From Macrostomum hystrix (Eukaryota; Platyhelminthes; Macrostomidae), in the NCBI GenBank assembly GCA_950097015.1, contig CATNEN010000003.1, positions 4,387,501 through 4,451,500 of the forward strand: a stretch of 64,000 nucleotides of DNA, written 5' to 3'. This document shows, piece after piece, positions 47,301 to 57,405 of the stretch. Position 1 is the first letter of the stretch. Each line of letters begins with the position of its first letter. A program made the translations under genes and the position numbers. Under the pieces are notes generated by a model. It had not been told where the DNA came from and made no database searches. It saw nothing but the letters and a program-made list of their open reading frames with translations.

Positions 47301-48980
47301 TTGTAGGTCTTCTGAATTTCCTATGTCCGAAGTGTATTTTTGCGAAAACCAGCCTTTAAATGTTTTCTAAGAAACGTAGTTTCCCGTCCTTCTACTCCTA
47401 GTGAATCAATTGAATCAATTGAATATCTTGACGATGCTGACGTCCTAAGGCTTTGAAAGTTGGACCCACAACACGCGGCCCGCACTGCGCAGGTGTACGG
47501 CCGAGACGTTGTAGAGTCGCACTACCGCGCCTGCCTGTACTCGGAGGTGAAAATCGCCGGCGAGAACGCCGAGGTCATGCCGGCCCAGTGGGAATTCCAG
47601 GTCGGACCCTGCGAAGGCATCACAATGGGCGACCACCTGTGGATTGCTCGCTTCCTTCTGCACCGAGTGGCTGAGGATTTCGGCATTGTGGTCAGCTTCG
47701 ATCCGAAGCCGATGCCGGGAGACTGGAACGGTGCGGGAGCCCACACCAACTACAGCACTGAGGCCATGCGGCAGCCAGGCGGTATGAAGGCCATGCTTGA
47801 TGCCATTGAGAAGCTGGGCAAACGACACGCCAGCCACATCAAGGCCTACGATCCTAAGGGTGGAGCCGATAATAAGAGGCGACTCACCGGCTTGCATGAG
47901 ACTAGCAGCATCGACAAGTTTAGCTACGGTTAGCGGAATTTAACTGCATACTTAAGGCTCCTAAATTCATACTAAAGGCTCCTAAATTCATACTTAAAGC
48001 TCCTAAATTCATACTTAAGGCTCCTAAATTCATACTTAAGGCTCCTAAATTCATACTTAAGGCTCCTAAATTCATACCTAAAGGCTCCTAAATCAGTAGA
48101 GGCGGCTCCTAAATCTAAAGTCACGGCTCCAAAGTCCAAAGTCACGGTTCCTAAATCCAAAGTTCCGGCTCCTAAATCCAATTAAAGTCCCGGCTCCTAA
48201 ATCCAATTAAAGTCACGGCTCCTAAATCCAATTAAAGTCACGGCTCCTAAATCTAAAGTCACGGCTCCTAAATCTAAAGTCACGGTTCCTAAATCCAAAG
48301 TCACGGCTCCTAAATCAAATTAAAGTCACGGCTCCTAAATCTAAAGTCACGGTTCCTAAATCCAAAGTCCCGGCTCCTAAATCCAAAGTCCCGGCTCCTA
48401 AATCCAAAGTCCCGGTTCCTAAATCCAAAGTCCCGGCTCCTAAATCCAAAGTCCCGGTTCCTAAATCCAAAGTCCCGGCTCCTAAATCCAAAGTCACGGT
48501 TCCTAAATCTAAAGTCCCGGCTCCTAAATCCAAAGTCCCGGTTCCTAAATCCAATTAAAGTCACGGTTCCTAAATCTAAAGTCCCGGTTCCTAAATCCAA
48601 AGTCCCGGCTCCTAAATCCAATTAAAGTCACGGTTCCTAAATCTAAAGTCACGGTTCCTAAATCCAAAGTCCCGGCTCCTAAATCCAAAGTCCCGGTTCC
48701 TAAATCCAAAGTCCCGGCTCCTAAATCCAAAGTCACGGTTCCTAAATCTAAAGTCAGCTCCTAAATCCGCTTCATGCGCTCTAAAAGAGAAGTGAGTTTT
48801 AACCCGAGTTAACAATGATTGACAGGCGTCGCCCACCGCGGCTCCTCGATTCGCATTCCGCGCCAGTGCAGCGACGACGGCTTCGGCTACATCGAGGATC
48901 GCCGTCCGGCGTCAAACTGCGATCCGTACAGCGTCACGGAGATGATAGTGCGTACCACCTGCCTAGGCGAGACCGACTAG
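41276..48980 (+). CDS. GLUL: Glutamine synthetase, type II (GSII)
   Basis: Coding exons: 41276-41314 (or its duplicate 42448-42486), 43086-43209, 44715-45055, 47493-47928, 48826-48980; they join in frame to 364 residues, the normal length. The enzyme makes glutamine from glutamate, ammonia and ATP in the cytosol (or mitochondria in some animals). Conserved signatures: [28 protein letters not shown] (metal-binding Glu pair), [38 protein letters not shown] (usually GAGMHTN or GAGCHTN), [20 protein letters not shown] and [12 protein letters not shown]. Exon 2 is started at 43086 because [17 protein letters not shown] reads like lophotrochozoan enzymes; an acceptor at 43043 would add 14 residues. 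Catalytic residues look intact. Introns 1, 2 and 4 are minisatellites; intron 3 holds a SINE, a DIRS-like fragment and a MITE. Confidence 0.95.
41346..42225. repeat. 34-bp minisatellite, glutamine synthetase intron 1 (first half)
   Basis: About 26 copies of GGGTAGATAGAGAAGTAGAA then TCTACTAATTAATT, beginning 31 nt after the copy 1 donor. Each unit contains the palindrome AGTAGAATCTACT. GGGAACATACAG variants recur in a regular pattern. Confidence 0.95.
42228..42525 (+). promoter_or_regulatory. Duplicate glutamine synthetase promoter and first exon, copy 2
   Basis: Near-identical to 41052-41345; it lacks seven bases (ACGAGTA) and has a few substitutions. It encodes the same [13 protein letters not shown] exon (42448-42486) with the same GTGAGT donor, and both TAATAAAAACGG and the CT-run are retained. 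Either copy could splice to exon 2 at 43086. Confidence 0.85.
42526..43015. repeat. 34-bp minisatellite, second half
   Basis: About 14 copies of the same unit as 41346-42225, starting the same distance after the copy 2 donor, so the array was part of the duplicated block. ATTTAATT and GATACAG variants dominate here. Confidence 0.95.
43655..44290. repeat. 14-bp minisatellite, glutamine synthetase intron 2
   Basis: About 45 copies of TAGATCTCAGTGGT, with TTAG, GTAGT and GGATA variants. Each unit carries the palindrome AGATCT. Confidence 0.95.
44340..44600 (+). mobile_element. tRNA-derived SINE-like element, glutamine synthetase intron 2
   Basis: The head has pol III A-box-like TAGCCTAGTGG (44344) and B-box-like GGTTCGATTCG (44389) at tRNA spacing, but the acceptor and T stems do not pair well, so it is not a working tRNA. 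The body (GACATGGTTTTATGATG, TTCTTGCCACCAGACAC, ATCGTTGAATATCTCGACGA) matches DDX11 intron 1 at 31080-31190. Confidence 0.6.
45090..45392 (-). mobile_element. SINE copy B with tRNA-like head, glutamine synthetase intron 3
   Basis: Minus strand: head at 45392 to about 45310 with A box TGGCAGAGCGGT and B-box-like GAGCTCGATTCC, resembling a Leu/Ser-class tRNA (GTTGAGTGGCAGAGCGGTCT). The body then matches copy A (1296-1497) and ends in an ATTTATT-rich tail near 45090. It is the most complete of three copies. Confidence 0.72.
45650..46707 (-). mobile_element. DIRS/Ngaro-like retroelement fragment with 92-bp direct repeats
   Basis: Identical 92-bp direct repeats at 45650-45741 and 46616-46707 (AAAACTCAAGCGGAGAGCTG ... 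GGGGGTGGGGGAC) bound a minus-strand gag-like ORF. The last residues of that ORF ([11 protein letters not shown]) are encoded by the left repeat. No reverse transcriptase or recombinase is present. It could be a deleted DIRS-group element with split direct repeats, or a tandem duplication around a gag relic. Confidence 0.5.
45704..46399 (-). CDS. Gag-like protein of a DIRS-type element
   Basis: 231 codons. The N-terminal half is acidic with a predicted coiled coil ([20 protein letters not shown]). The C-terminal half has the pattern [16 protein letters not shown] ... [19 protein letters not shown] ... VMRFDDECR. This spacing (W, 20-25 residues, Y..Y, hydrophobic helix, then a basic-acidic FD.E.R) matches the gag domain of DIRS/Ngaro elements as I know it. 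It sits inside a glutamine synthetase intron, antisense. The frame is intact but the element lacks its other genes. Confidence 0.45.
   Translation of the reverse strand: MTTRMRRDGAMAERQLPSIANESVQHGQESDAAGGLDDELVEAEKQLRLLKLRKEAALLQAEVSQLQRRPATSKNPGELLINLWSDDEDAAQQEPSRFVGKVYRIPEFINKRKQQEAGVTQSIDKSGRVTFRVREAVVDSLTFGDWISANARIMLKLLDDGRLVKSGLGGQPDVSQLRDYLRYNARIGELFDLGFDKARVMRFDDECRLSEDGETSWELRPPPPPPASLFR
46860..47460. mobile_element. MITE with long terminal inverted repeats, glutamine synthetase intron 3
   Basis: Arms at about 46967-47055 and 47320-47402 are inverted copies sharing GAGTAGAAGG, GGAAACTACGTTTCTTAGA, TTTAAAGGCTG and CGGA.ATAGGAAA. The inverted match extends outward through a GAGATATTCAA module. 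A related piece lies at 45395-45480 (CGTTTCTTAGAAAATG, ACGGAGATAGGAAATTTA). No coding capacity. It ends about 30 bp before exon 4. Confidence 0.65.
47948..48765. repeat. 21-bp minisatellite, glutamine synthetase intron 4
   Basis: About 38 copies of GGCTCCTAAATCCAAAGTC plus CC; the first nine units are the ATTCATACTTAA variant. It starts about 20 nt after the donor at 47929. Confidence 0.95.
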
Positions 48981-50247
48981 ATAATGTACCATTGGCTGTT
49001 ATCCTACACAGGAGTGAACCTGATTGAATTTTCATGAATCTACAAGCTTGTTAGCTATTAATGTATGTTAATTCATTTGCTTCACTTTTCAATCCGTCGG
49101 GCAGAAAAAACTGCTGAATAGATGTACATCAAGAATGCTGTTAGTATTTGGATTTCTTATCTGCCTGTCCAAATGTACGCAGAAATTTCACAGCGCTCTT
49201 ATTGGCTGAATCAATCTGAGCCAATCAGAGCGCAGTGATTTAAATAACGTTAAATTTATCGGGGTAGCACAGACGATCTTTGAAATTATCTATTTGATGT
49301 ACATTTATTAAATCTTCGATGCTGGAGTTTAAAGTTTTAATTATTCGCCTTGTTAGCACATCACGTGACGTACCCATATGGAAACGAAGTGCTTGATTTT
49401 TTCTTTTAAATTAAGATAATTTTCTATCTATTAAAATAGTTTTAAAATATATATTTTTTCTTATGCCTGTGTCTCAGGTGAAATTATTAAAGCCTTTGGA
49501 GTTGTAATCGTTTATAGTACATATATGAGCTAATTATATTCGGTTTCCTTTACTTTAAACAAATTATCAAAAGTCGCAGTTGTCATAAATATATAGATCA
49601 TATAAATCTGTGTCCTATTTGAACAATTGGTTTCCAAGCAGCAGTTTTTTGGTCATGTCATATTATTATACATACTTATATGCATAAAAGGTCAGGTAAG
49701 ACAGACGGACAGACTGATGCGAAATTCCCATGCAGACAGTGATAGAAGTACTTCCAGCGATCAACACTGTATGTGGCTGTAGACAACATAATGTTAATGC
49801 TGTAATAAGAGGAACAGAAAGTGTAATTAAAATAACACTGAACAGACCAGACACACTGCTGCAGCTATAATAGTCCACTTGTCGAACATGGACTTCGTTG
49901 TGACTTGTTGACGAAATTTCATATTTCACATCGCGCGGCATATGAAAAGATTGCTAGGCGAGGATAGAAAGCAGTTTCACCTTATAATATCGATCCGTAC
50001 ATACAATGGCCTGTACATGTGTGGTCACGCTGCATCATCATTTGCTACGCGCGCGCAATTCGTTCTGCTTTACGTCAAAGCACTGCATGGCGTTGCCATG
50101 TTGGTCGTGTGGTATTTTTTAAATGCACACATTCTACGTCAGGTCTGAAAATGGTTGCTGCTGCTGCTTTGCTGTGTAGAATCTCTGATAATATTTATCT
50201 AATCGAATACTGTCGAACGATTTAAACATTTTTTGTGTCCGGTCGGC
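48981..50247. other. Glutamine synthetase 3' flank and intergenic; CCAAT hairpin
   Basis: AT-rich. At 49190-49235, CAGCGCTCTTATTGGCT pairs with AGCCAATCAGAGCGCAG as an imperfect 17-bp inverted repeat bearing a CCAAT box on each arm. ATTAAA near 49486 could be a polyadenylation signal. No coding exon is recognised. Confidence 0.4.
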
Positions 50248-50676
50248 ATGGATCATTACCGAGCATCGTTCCGAACCGCATGCCGACGGGCCGGCGCCAG
50301 CGGGGCTCAGCAGGACTCGCATCCGCCATTGCGCAGGATGCACTCGGAGCCTGGCTTCACAGACTATTCCGCGGCTGGCGGAAATCGGCAGTTGGCAAAC
50401 TGGCAGCTGGCCAACTGGCACGATGGTCAGCAGATCCGGGCAGCGCAGCTAGGAGTGCAACGACTGCAGCGCTGCCTCGACTCAATACAGGCCGGCGTTG
50501 TTCGACTGGTCGCCGATAGGAGCGGCGTGACCGATAGTCTAGGAAGGTGCGGCGTGGAGTTGGCCGGCGCTGCGGCAGAGGTGGCGTCGGCTAGACGTCG
50601 GGCAGTTGCTCTGGGTGAAGCCTTCGACAGGCTCGGTGAAGCATTGACCAAGGAGGAGCAGAAGACTTGCTGCTGA
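50248..50676 (+). CDS. Small coiled-coil protein ending in Cys-Cys
   Basis: 142 codons from ATG at 50248 (MDHYRASFRTACRRAGASG) to TGA at 50674-50676, GC-rich against an AT-rich background, which favours real coding sequence. Residues about 65-140 form regular heptads (LQRCLDSIQAGVVRLV, VTDSLGRCGVELAGAAAEV, AVALGEAFDRLGEAL), suggesting a single long helix or coiled coil. It ends KTCC, which could be a double-Cys prenylation or palmitoylation site. It vaguely resembles small BLOC-1/BORC or SNARE-associated subunits; I cannot assign it. An upstream exon is not excluded. Confidence 0.45.
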   Translation: MDHYRASFRTACRRAGASGAQQDSHPPLRRMHSEPGFTDYSAAGGNRQLANWQLANWHDGQQIRAAQLGVQRLQRCLDSIQAGVVRLVADRSGVTDSLGRCGVELAGAAAEVASARRRAVALGEAFDRLGEALTKEEQKTCC

Positions 50677-50827
50677 TTCGGGAGTGACGTTGGCATAGCA
50701 ACGCATTTCTTAATTAGCTGAGCAGAGAAATCCTCCTTGCAGTTAGGAGCTGTCATAATTTGTGCTGTGGTCAAGATGGCAGGCATGATAATGATTCTGT
50801 GAGAACATCTTCAACGGGATTGTGAAT

Positions 50828-51422
50828 GTGATGTGACTGAGGATAAGGATTTGATGAGACTGATGATAAGGATTTGATGTGACTGATGATAAGGATTTGA
50901 TGAGGATGATGATAAGGATTTGATGTGACTGAGGATAAGGATTTTATGAGACTGATGATAAAGATTTGATGAGACTGATGATAAGGATTTGATGTGACTG
51001 ATGATAAGGATTTGATGGGACTGATGATAAGGATTTGATGGGACTGATGATAAGGATGTGATGAGAATGATGATAAGGATTTGATCGGACTGATGATAAG
51101 GATTTGATGAGACTGATGATAAGGATTTGATGAGACTGATGATAAGGATTTGATGGGACTGATGATAAGGATTTGATGAGACTGATGATAAGGATTTGAT
51201 GAGACTGATGATAAGGATTTGATGAGGATGATGATAAGGATTTGATGGGACTGATGATAAGGATTTGATGAGACTGATGATAAGGATTTGATGGGACTGC
51301 TGATAAGGATTTGATGGGACTGATGATAAGGATTTGATGAGGATGATGATAAGGATTTGATGAGACTGATGATAAGGATGTGATGAGAATGATGATAAGG
51401 ATTTGATGAGACTGATGATAAG
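50828..51422. repeat. 23-bp minisatellite, left part (split by gypsy element)
   Basis: About 26 copies of GATTTGATGAGACTGATGAT AAG. The array continues at 55970-57235. Three units make 69 bp, so all frames stay open on the minus strand (Ser/His/Ile/Tyr repeats); this is not a gene. Confidence 0.95.
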
Positions 51423-51636
51423 TGTCATGCCGTAGTCTAATAGCACTCACGTATCGCTTTGCCGGTCAATCTAATATGTACATATCACTAACTCTCGCTC
51501 ACTATGTACATGCCCCCCACGCGCACGTTGATCGTCGGTTGCACGTTGAGGCAAATATATAAATACTGTCTCGCCCTACTTGGAGGGCTCACCGTTTTCT
51601 TCGCACCTCACACAGCGTGACTCTTGAGCTATTACA
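51423..51636 (+). mobile_element. Gypsy element 5' LTR
   Basis: 214 bp, TGTCATGCC...TTACA, identical by eye to 55756-55969. TATATAAA at 51556-51563 is a candidate LTR promoter. It is preceded by target duplication ATAAG (51418-51422). Confidence 0.95.
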
Positions 51637-51657
51637 TTGGCGTCGCAAGGCCGAACC

Positions 51658-54600
51658 ATGGCCTTCCTACAACTGCCTCCACCAGCCCACTTTAGCATCA
51701 GAGACGACCCTCACTCTGTAAGCAAGCGCTGGCAGGAGTGGTCGACAAACCTTCTGCGGTACCTGGCGGCAACCGGCATCAAAGATGAGACGCAGAAACG
51801 CCAGATCCTTCTGTATACGGCAGGCAAAGAAGTGAGCGACCTGTACAACGAGATCGCCACCCAGTCGCAGCAACAAGAAGGCGAGCCCGCAGCCGAGCCC
51901 ACGGTCGACCAGCTGATCGCACAGTTCAGCACGCACTTCCAAGGCCGCGATAACGTCGTCTTCATTCGATACCAGTTTCGCCACTGTCTCCAGGAAGAAG
52001 GCGAATCCATAGACGCTTGGCACAGCAGACTGTGGAGCGCCTCGGAAGCCTGCAAGTTCGAGGGTCTCCGCCAGTCGCTCATCAGGGACCAAATCGTGGC
52101 CAGCTGTCGCAGCGAGTCACTGAGGAAGCGCCTGCTGAATATCCCCAACATCAGCCTGTCGGACACTCTCCAGCTGGCCAGGACGCACGAGGCAGCAGAG
52201 AAGCAGGCGGCTATCATGACCAGGACAGCGGCAGCCTCTGAGGAAGTGGCGCAACTGCGCCGCCAGCGCCACCCGCTGCCGGAACCTTCGCGTGAGTCGC
52301 AGCAATTTGCTAAGTGCATCCGGTGCGGCGAGCTGGGCCACAAAAGCTGCAGCAGGGCGCAAGGCAAGCGATGCAGCAGCTGCGGCAAGGCCAACCATCT
52401 GGCCAAGGCCTGCCTCAGCAGCCGCTCGAAGATTAACTCACTGCAGCCCGAGCAGGACCAGTCAGCCGACCAACCACCCAACGAGGTGTTCTGCACGCTC
52501 AGCGGCAAGGACGACAGCGCCAAGTTCGTCATCAGAATCAACGGCAGTCCGGTCCGCACACTGATCGACAGCGGAGCGAGCTGCAACGTGTTGGACATGG
52601 CGACGTTCCACAGAATCTGCCGGCCCGGCACGCCGCTTTCGCCGTCCAGCACCACAGTCTTTGCGCTTGGTGCCAGCGAGCCACTGAAGACAGCCGGCCA
52701 AACAACGCTCACTGTCAGAGCGAACCACCGCGAATCGCAGGCCAATTTCATCGTCATCAGCAGCAACTGCACACCGATTCTCGGAAGATCGTCCAGCACA
52801 AAGCTCGGCATGCTGAGAGTCGGACCTGAAGTCAGCACGAACTCTGCGGTGGTGGCCAGCCTAGCTAAGCCGGCCAGCAGTGAGGACCAGCACCTGCCCA
52901 AGCAGCTGCAACTTCAGACAATCCTGGCGGAATTCAGCGACTGCTTTCAAGGCATCGGATGCGTGAAGGGAGTCAGCGTCACTATCAGGCTCAGGGCGGA
53001 TGCCACTCCAGTCTGCCAGCCGCCATCCCGAGTGCCCGTTCACCTAAGGAATGCTGTAATCAAGGAGCTGGAAGATCAACTGGCACTGGGAATCGTCGAA
53101 CGAGTGCGTGGTCCAACAGCCTGGTGCTCCAGGATGGTCGCAGTTCCAAAGGCCGAGCAGGGCGAGGTTCGCATCACCCAGGACCTCCGCGAGGTGAACA
53201 AGTACGTCATCCCAGAGAAGCAGCCTATACCCACATTCGAAGAGGTGACGGACGAGATGGCGGGCGCGACGTATTTCTCGGAGCTGGACGTCGCCAAAGC
53301 CTTCCACCAAATTGAAGTCGCCGAGGAGTCTAGAGACCTGCTAACGTTCTCCTCACCCATCGGGCTCCTGCGGCTGCGCCGGCTCTGCATGGGCTTCACA
53401 TCCGCTTCCGAGATCCTCCAGCGGGTGATGACCTCCGTCCTGAGCGGCCTCCCCGGCGTCCGCTGGGTGCACGACGACATCCTGGTGTACGCGAAAAACA
53501 TTGAAGAGCACAACCAGCGCCTGCGAGACTGCCTGGCCCGGTTGAAGGCTAGCAACATCACGTTGAACCCCAAGAAGTGCCGCTTCGCCCGGCCAGAGGT
53601 CGACTTTCTCGCCATGCGGCTCTCTGCATGCGGCATTCACCCAAGCGCCGAGAAAGTAGCGGCCATCAACAACTTCAAGCGGCCGACCAACGCAACCGAG
53701 GTGCGCTCCTTCCTCGGCCTCGTCACCTTCGTGGCGCGCTTCATCAGCAACCTGTCTGACAGGGCCCGGCCACTCCGCGAGCTGACAAGGCAGGCCGCCG
53801 AGTGGACGTGGGGCGAAAAGCAAGAGGCCGCATTCAACGACATCAAACAGACGATCGCCAGCAGCCACGCGCTGGCATTCTTCAATAGTGAGCTGCAGAC
53901 TCAGCTGATCGTGGACGCCAGCCCCACGGGTGTCGGCGCCATCCTTGCCCAAGTCCAGCCAGACGGATCGACGCGGCCGGTGGCATACGCGAGCCGCAGC
54001 CTCAGCCCGACCGAGCAGCGCTACTCCCAGACGGAGCGAGAGGCCCTCGCGGTGAAGTACGGCGGCCTGAAGTTCTACCACTACCTCAGCGGGGGTGGCA
54101 GTTTCAAGGTCATCACCGACCACAAGCCGCTGATATCCCTGTTCAGCACGGGGTCTCGGCCGCCACCCCGCATTGAGCGCATGGCGCTGCGACTGCAAGA
54201 CCTTGTCTTTCGGGTCGTGTACCAGCCCGGCGCCGGCAACCCGTCTGACGTCCTGAGCCGCCAGCCGCTGCCAATGCCACCAAACAACGTCGGCGAGCAG
54301 GCGGACGCGATCTACGTGGCCACGGCAGTCCAAGCTGCCACTCCGGTGTCCATCAGCCTGGGCACAATCAAGGCGGCCTCCGAACGAGACGGCACGGTAC
54401 AAGCAGCGCTACACGCCATCCGCGGCCACCAATGGGACAAGAGTGACACGTGCCTGCAGGGACTCCATGGCGTATCCCACGAACTATCCGAGCTGAACGG
54501 CCTGCTGCTGCGCGGCAGTCAGCTGTACATGCCGACGACTCTGCGATACCGGTGCATGCAGCTGGCCCACCAGGGACACCAGGGCGTCAAAAAAACGCTC

Positions 54601-55641
54601 GACCGCTTGCAAGCGAAGGTCTGGTGGCCAGGCATGCGAGCATCCGTGTAGGCGCACGTAGCAGCTTGCACCAGCTGCCTGACCTGCACCAGCGAGACCT
54701 CGCCGAAAGCCACGCCGCTAAAGCCGACCGAACTGCCGGAGGGCCCCTGGCTCGAGCTGGGGCTCGACTTCCTAGGACCGATAAACGGCAAGTCGCTGCT
54801 CGTCTGTACGGACCACTTCTCCAGGTTCCCGCTCGTGGAGGTCATGGCCAGCACCACCGCCTCCGCCGTCATCAACGTGCTACGCCGGTGGTTTAGCATC
54901 TTCGGGCAGCCGACAAAGGTGACCACAGACAATGGCCCACCCTTCGCATCGGCCGAGTTCAGCAGCTTCCTGATGGATCAGGGCGCTCGGCACCATCGGA
55001 TCACGCCTCTCTACCCTCAGGCCAACGGCGCAACGGAGCGGTGCAATCAAGGGCTGAACAAGGCTATCCGCGCAGCGATCGTCGAAGGCAGGGACTGGAC
55101 ACTGGCCCTGGACGAGTACCTGGCAGCGTACAGACGCACTCCGCACTGCTCCACGGGCGTCGCGCCGGCCAGTCTGTTATTTGGCAGGCAGATCAACGAT
55201 GTGATCCCGAGTCTCCGACACTCGCAGCCCGTCGACGCGACTCGAGCGGCCATTGCCGACAGCGACAGACAGGCCAAGGAGGCTATGAAGCGGCACGCCG
55301 ACCGACGCTTCAGAGCCGCCGACCACGGCATTCACACCGGCGACCGCGTCCTCAAGCGCCAGCAGCCCCGGCAAAAGACGGACGCCTTCTACGAGTCGGC
55401 GCCGTGGACCGTGGCCGAGGTGCAAGGCGACTCCCTGCTCATGCAGCGCGACGACGTCGTCTGCCGCAGGCACGCCACGCAGGTCAAGCGGCTGCCCGGG
55501 CAGCCTGAGCAGTCCGATCAGCAGCCGCTCGAACCTCCCGACGCCCCTGAGCTCACGGAGCCAGTCGCAGCCCGGCTCCACCCACGGCGGGCGAAGGACC
55601 CAGAGAGGAACTACAGAGAACCCGACCTGCGCAGAAGCTGA
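51658..55641 (+). CDS. Gypsy gag-pol polyprotein with one in-frame TAG
   Basis: One frame from ATG 51658 to TGA 55641 (1327 codons) interrupted by TAG at 54649-54651. Order: gag (about 1-200); CCHC-type knuckles CIRCGELGHKSC and CSSCGKANHLAKAC; aspartic protease TLIDSGASCNVLD; reverse transcriptase with ITQDLREVNKY, FSELDVAKAFHQIEV, LCMGFTSASE and WVHDDILVYAK (VHDD in place of the usual YxDD); RNase H LIVDASPTGVGAIL, YSQTEREALAV, ITDHKPL; integrase with the HHCC zinc finger, core residues in GLDFLGP, TTDNGPPF and NGATERC. The TAG falls between the two His and two Cys of the zinc finger. It may be a point mutation in this copy or a readthrough site. I used ATG 51658 rather than the upstream TTG. 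Confidence 0.92.
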
Positions 55642-55755
55642 ATTGCTTGATTGACAGACTTAAGTTACAAGGACTGTTCTAAAAACAATTATATTGTTGC
55701 CTGCTACTACTTCTTTCATTTTATTCCCTTAATTTTTCATCCACTTGAGGAGGAC

Positions 55756-55969
55756 TGTCATGCCGTAGTCTAATAGCACTCACGTATCGCTTTGCCGGTC
55801 AATCTAATATGTACATATCACTAACTCTCGCTCACTATGTACATGCCCCCCACGCGCACGTTGATCGTCGGTTGCACGTTGAGGCAAATATATAAATACT
55901 GTCTCGCCCTACTTGGAGGGCTCACCGTTTTCTTCGCACCTCACACAGCGTGACTCTTGAGCTATTACA
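55756..55969 (+). mobile_element. Gypsy element 3' LTR
   Basis: 214 bp, identical by eye to the 5' LTR, TG...CA termini, preceded by a GAGGAGGA purine tract and followed by the target duplicate ATAAG. Confidence 0.95.
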
Positions 55970-57235
55970 ATAAGAATTTGATGGGACTGATGATAAGGAT
56001 TTGATGAGAATGATGATAAGGATGTGATGAGACTGATGATAAGGATTTGATGGGACTGATGATAAGGATTTGATGAGACTGATGATAAGGATGTGATGAG
56101 ACTGATAATAAGGATTTGATGGGACTGATGATAAGGATTTGATGAGACTGATGATAAGGATGTGATGAGACTGATGATAAGGATTTGATGAGACTGATGA
56201 TAAGGATGTGATGAGACTGATAATAAGGATTTGATGGGACTGATGATAAGAATTTGATGAGAATGATGATAAGGATGTGATGAGAATGATGATAAGGATT
56301 TGATGAGACTGATGATAAGGATGTGATGAGACTGATAATAAGGATTTGATGGGACTGATGATAAGGATGTGATGAGAATGATGATAAGGATTTGATGAGA
56401 CTGATGATAAGGATGTGATGAGAATGATGATAAGGATTTGATGAGACTGATGATAAGGATGTGATGAGACTGATAATAAGGATTTGATGGGACTGATGAT
56501 AAGGATGTGATGAGAATGATGATAAGGATTTGATGAGACTGATGATAAGGATGTGATGAGACTGATAATAAGGATTTGATGGGACTGATGATAAGAATTT
56601 GATGAGAATGATGATAAGGATTTGATGAGACTGATGATAAGGATTTGATGAGACTGATGATAAGGATTTGATGAGAATGATGATAAGGATGTGATGAGAC
56701 TGATGATAAGGATTTGATGAGACTGATAATAAGGATGTGATGAGACTGATGATAAGGATTTGATGAGGATGATGATAAGGATTTGATGGGACTGATGATA
56801 AGGATTTGATGAGACTGATGATAAGGATGTGATGAGACTGATGATAAGGATTTGATGAGACTGATGATAAGGATGTGATGAGACTGATAATAAGGATGTG
56901 ATGAGACTGATGATAAGGATTTGATGAGGATGATGATAAGGATTTGATGGGACTGATGATAAGGATTTGATGAGACTGATGATAAGGATTTGATGAGACT
57001 GATGATAAGGATGTGATGAGACTGATGATAAGGATTTGATGAGACTGATAATAAGGATGTGATGAGACTGATGATAAGGATTTGATGAGGATGATGATAA
57101 GGATTTGATGGGACTGATGATAAGGATTTGATGAGACTGATGATAAGGATGTGATGAGACTGATGATAAGGATTTGATGAGGATGATGATAAGGATGTGA
57201 TGAGACTGATAAAAAGTATTGAATGGGAATGCTGA
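55970..57235. repeat. 23-bp minisatellite, right part
   Basis: About 55 more units of the array at 50828-51422, with more GGATGTGATGAG and ATAATAAG variants. Block duplications of several units are evident (56420-56600 repeats 56300-56420). Confidence 0.95.
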
Positions 57236-57310
57236 TAAGGATATGATGATAATAATAGTAAGCATCTTTTTAACATCATAAATGACATGCAAACGCAACA
57301 ATGGGTGGTT

Positions 57311-57405
57311 GTCTGGAATTGAGATTTCAGTTAATGGCCATAGACACGAGCGTGCGTAGCGCGCGAGTGTCAATTTGGCCATTAACTGAAATCTCAATTC
57401 CAGAC
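57311..57405. repeat. Perfect 30-bp-arm hairpin
   Basis: 57311-57340 and 57376-57405 are exact inverted copies (GTCTGGAATTGAGATTTCAG continuing to TTAATGGCCA). Inside the 35-bp loop GACAC/GTGTC adds a short further stem. A second hairpin, TGGGGGC GAA GCCCCCA, lies at 57474-57491. Confidence 0.9.

Larger units (their letters stand above)
51423..55969 (+). mobile_element. Complete Ty3/gypsy LTR retrotransposon, recent insertion
   Basis: 4547 bp: identical 214-bp LTRs, 5-bp target duplication ATAAG on each side (51418-51422 and 55970-55974), a primer-binding site starting TGGCGTCGCAAGG at 51638, one long gag-pol frame and a purine tract GAGGAGGA at about 55747. No env-like frame. Identical LTRs mean a very young insertion. 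It landed in the 23-bp minisatellite and is GC-rich compared with its host region. Confidence 0.95.

Noticed and set aside
53353-54402. 349-codon minus-strand ORF inside the gypsy element
   Set aside because: It is the shadow of the GC-rich reverse transcriptase/RNase H frame, which shows all expected motifs on the plus strand.
50828-57235. Hammerhead ribozyme array, because CTGATGA recurs in each unit
   Set aside because: The conserved GAAA strand and the three helices of the hammerhead cannot be formed from the 23-bp unit.
55909-57397. Minus-strand ORFs of 459 and 491 codons
   Set aside because: They read through the 23-bp minisatellite (69-bp triple unit) and into the gypsy LTR; two frames are open at once, which fits a repeat and not a gene.
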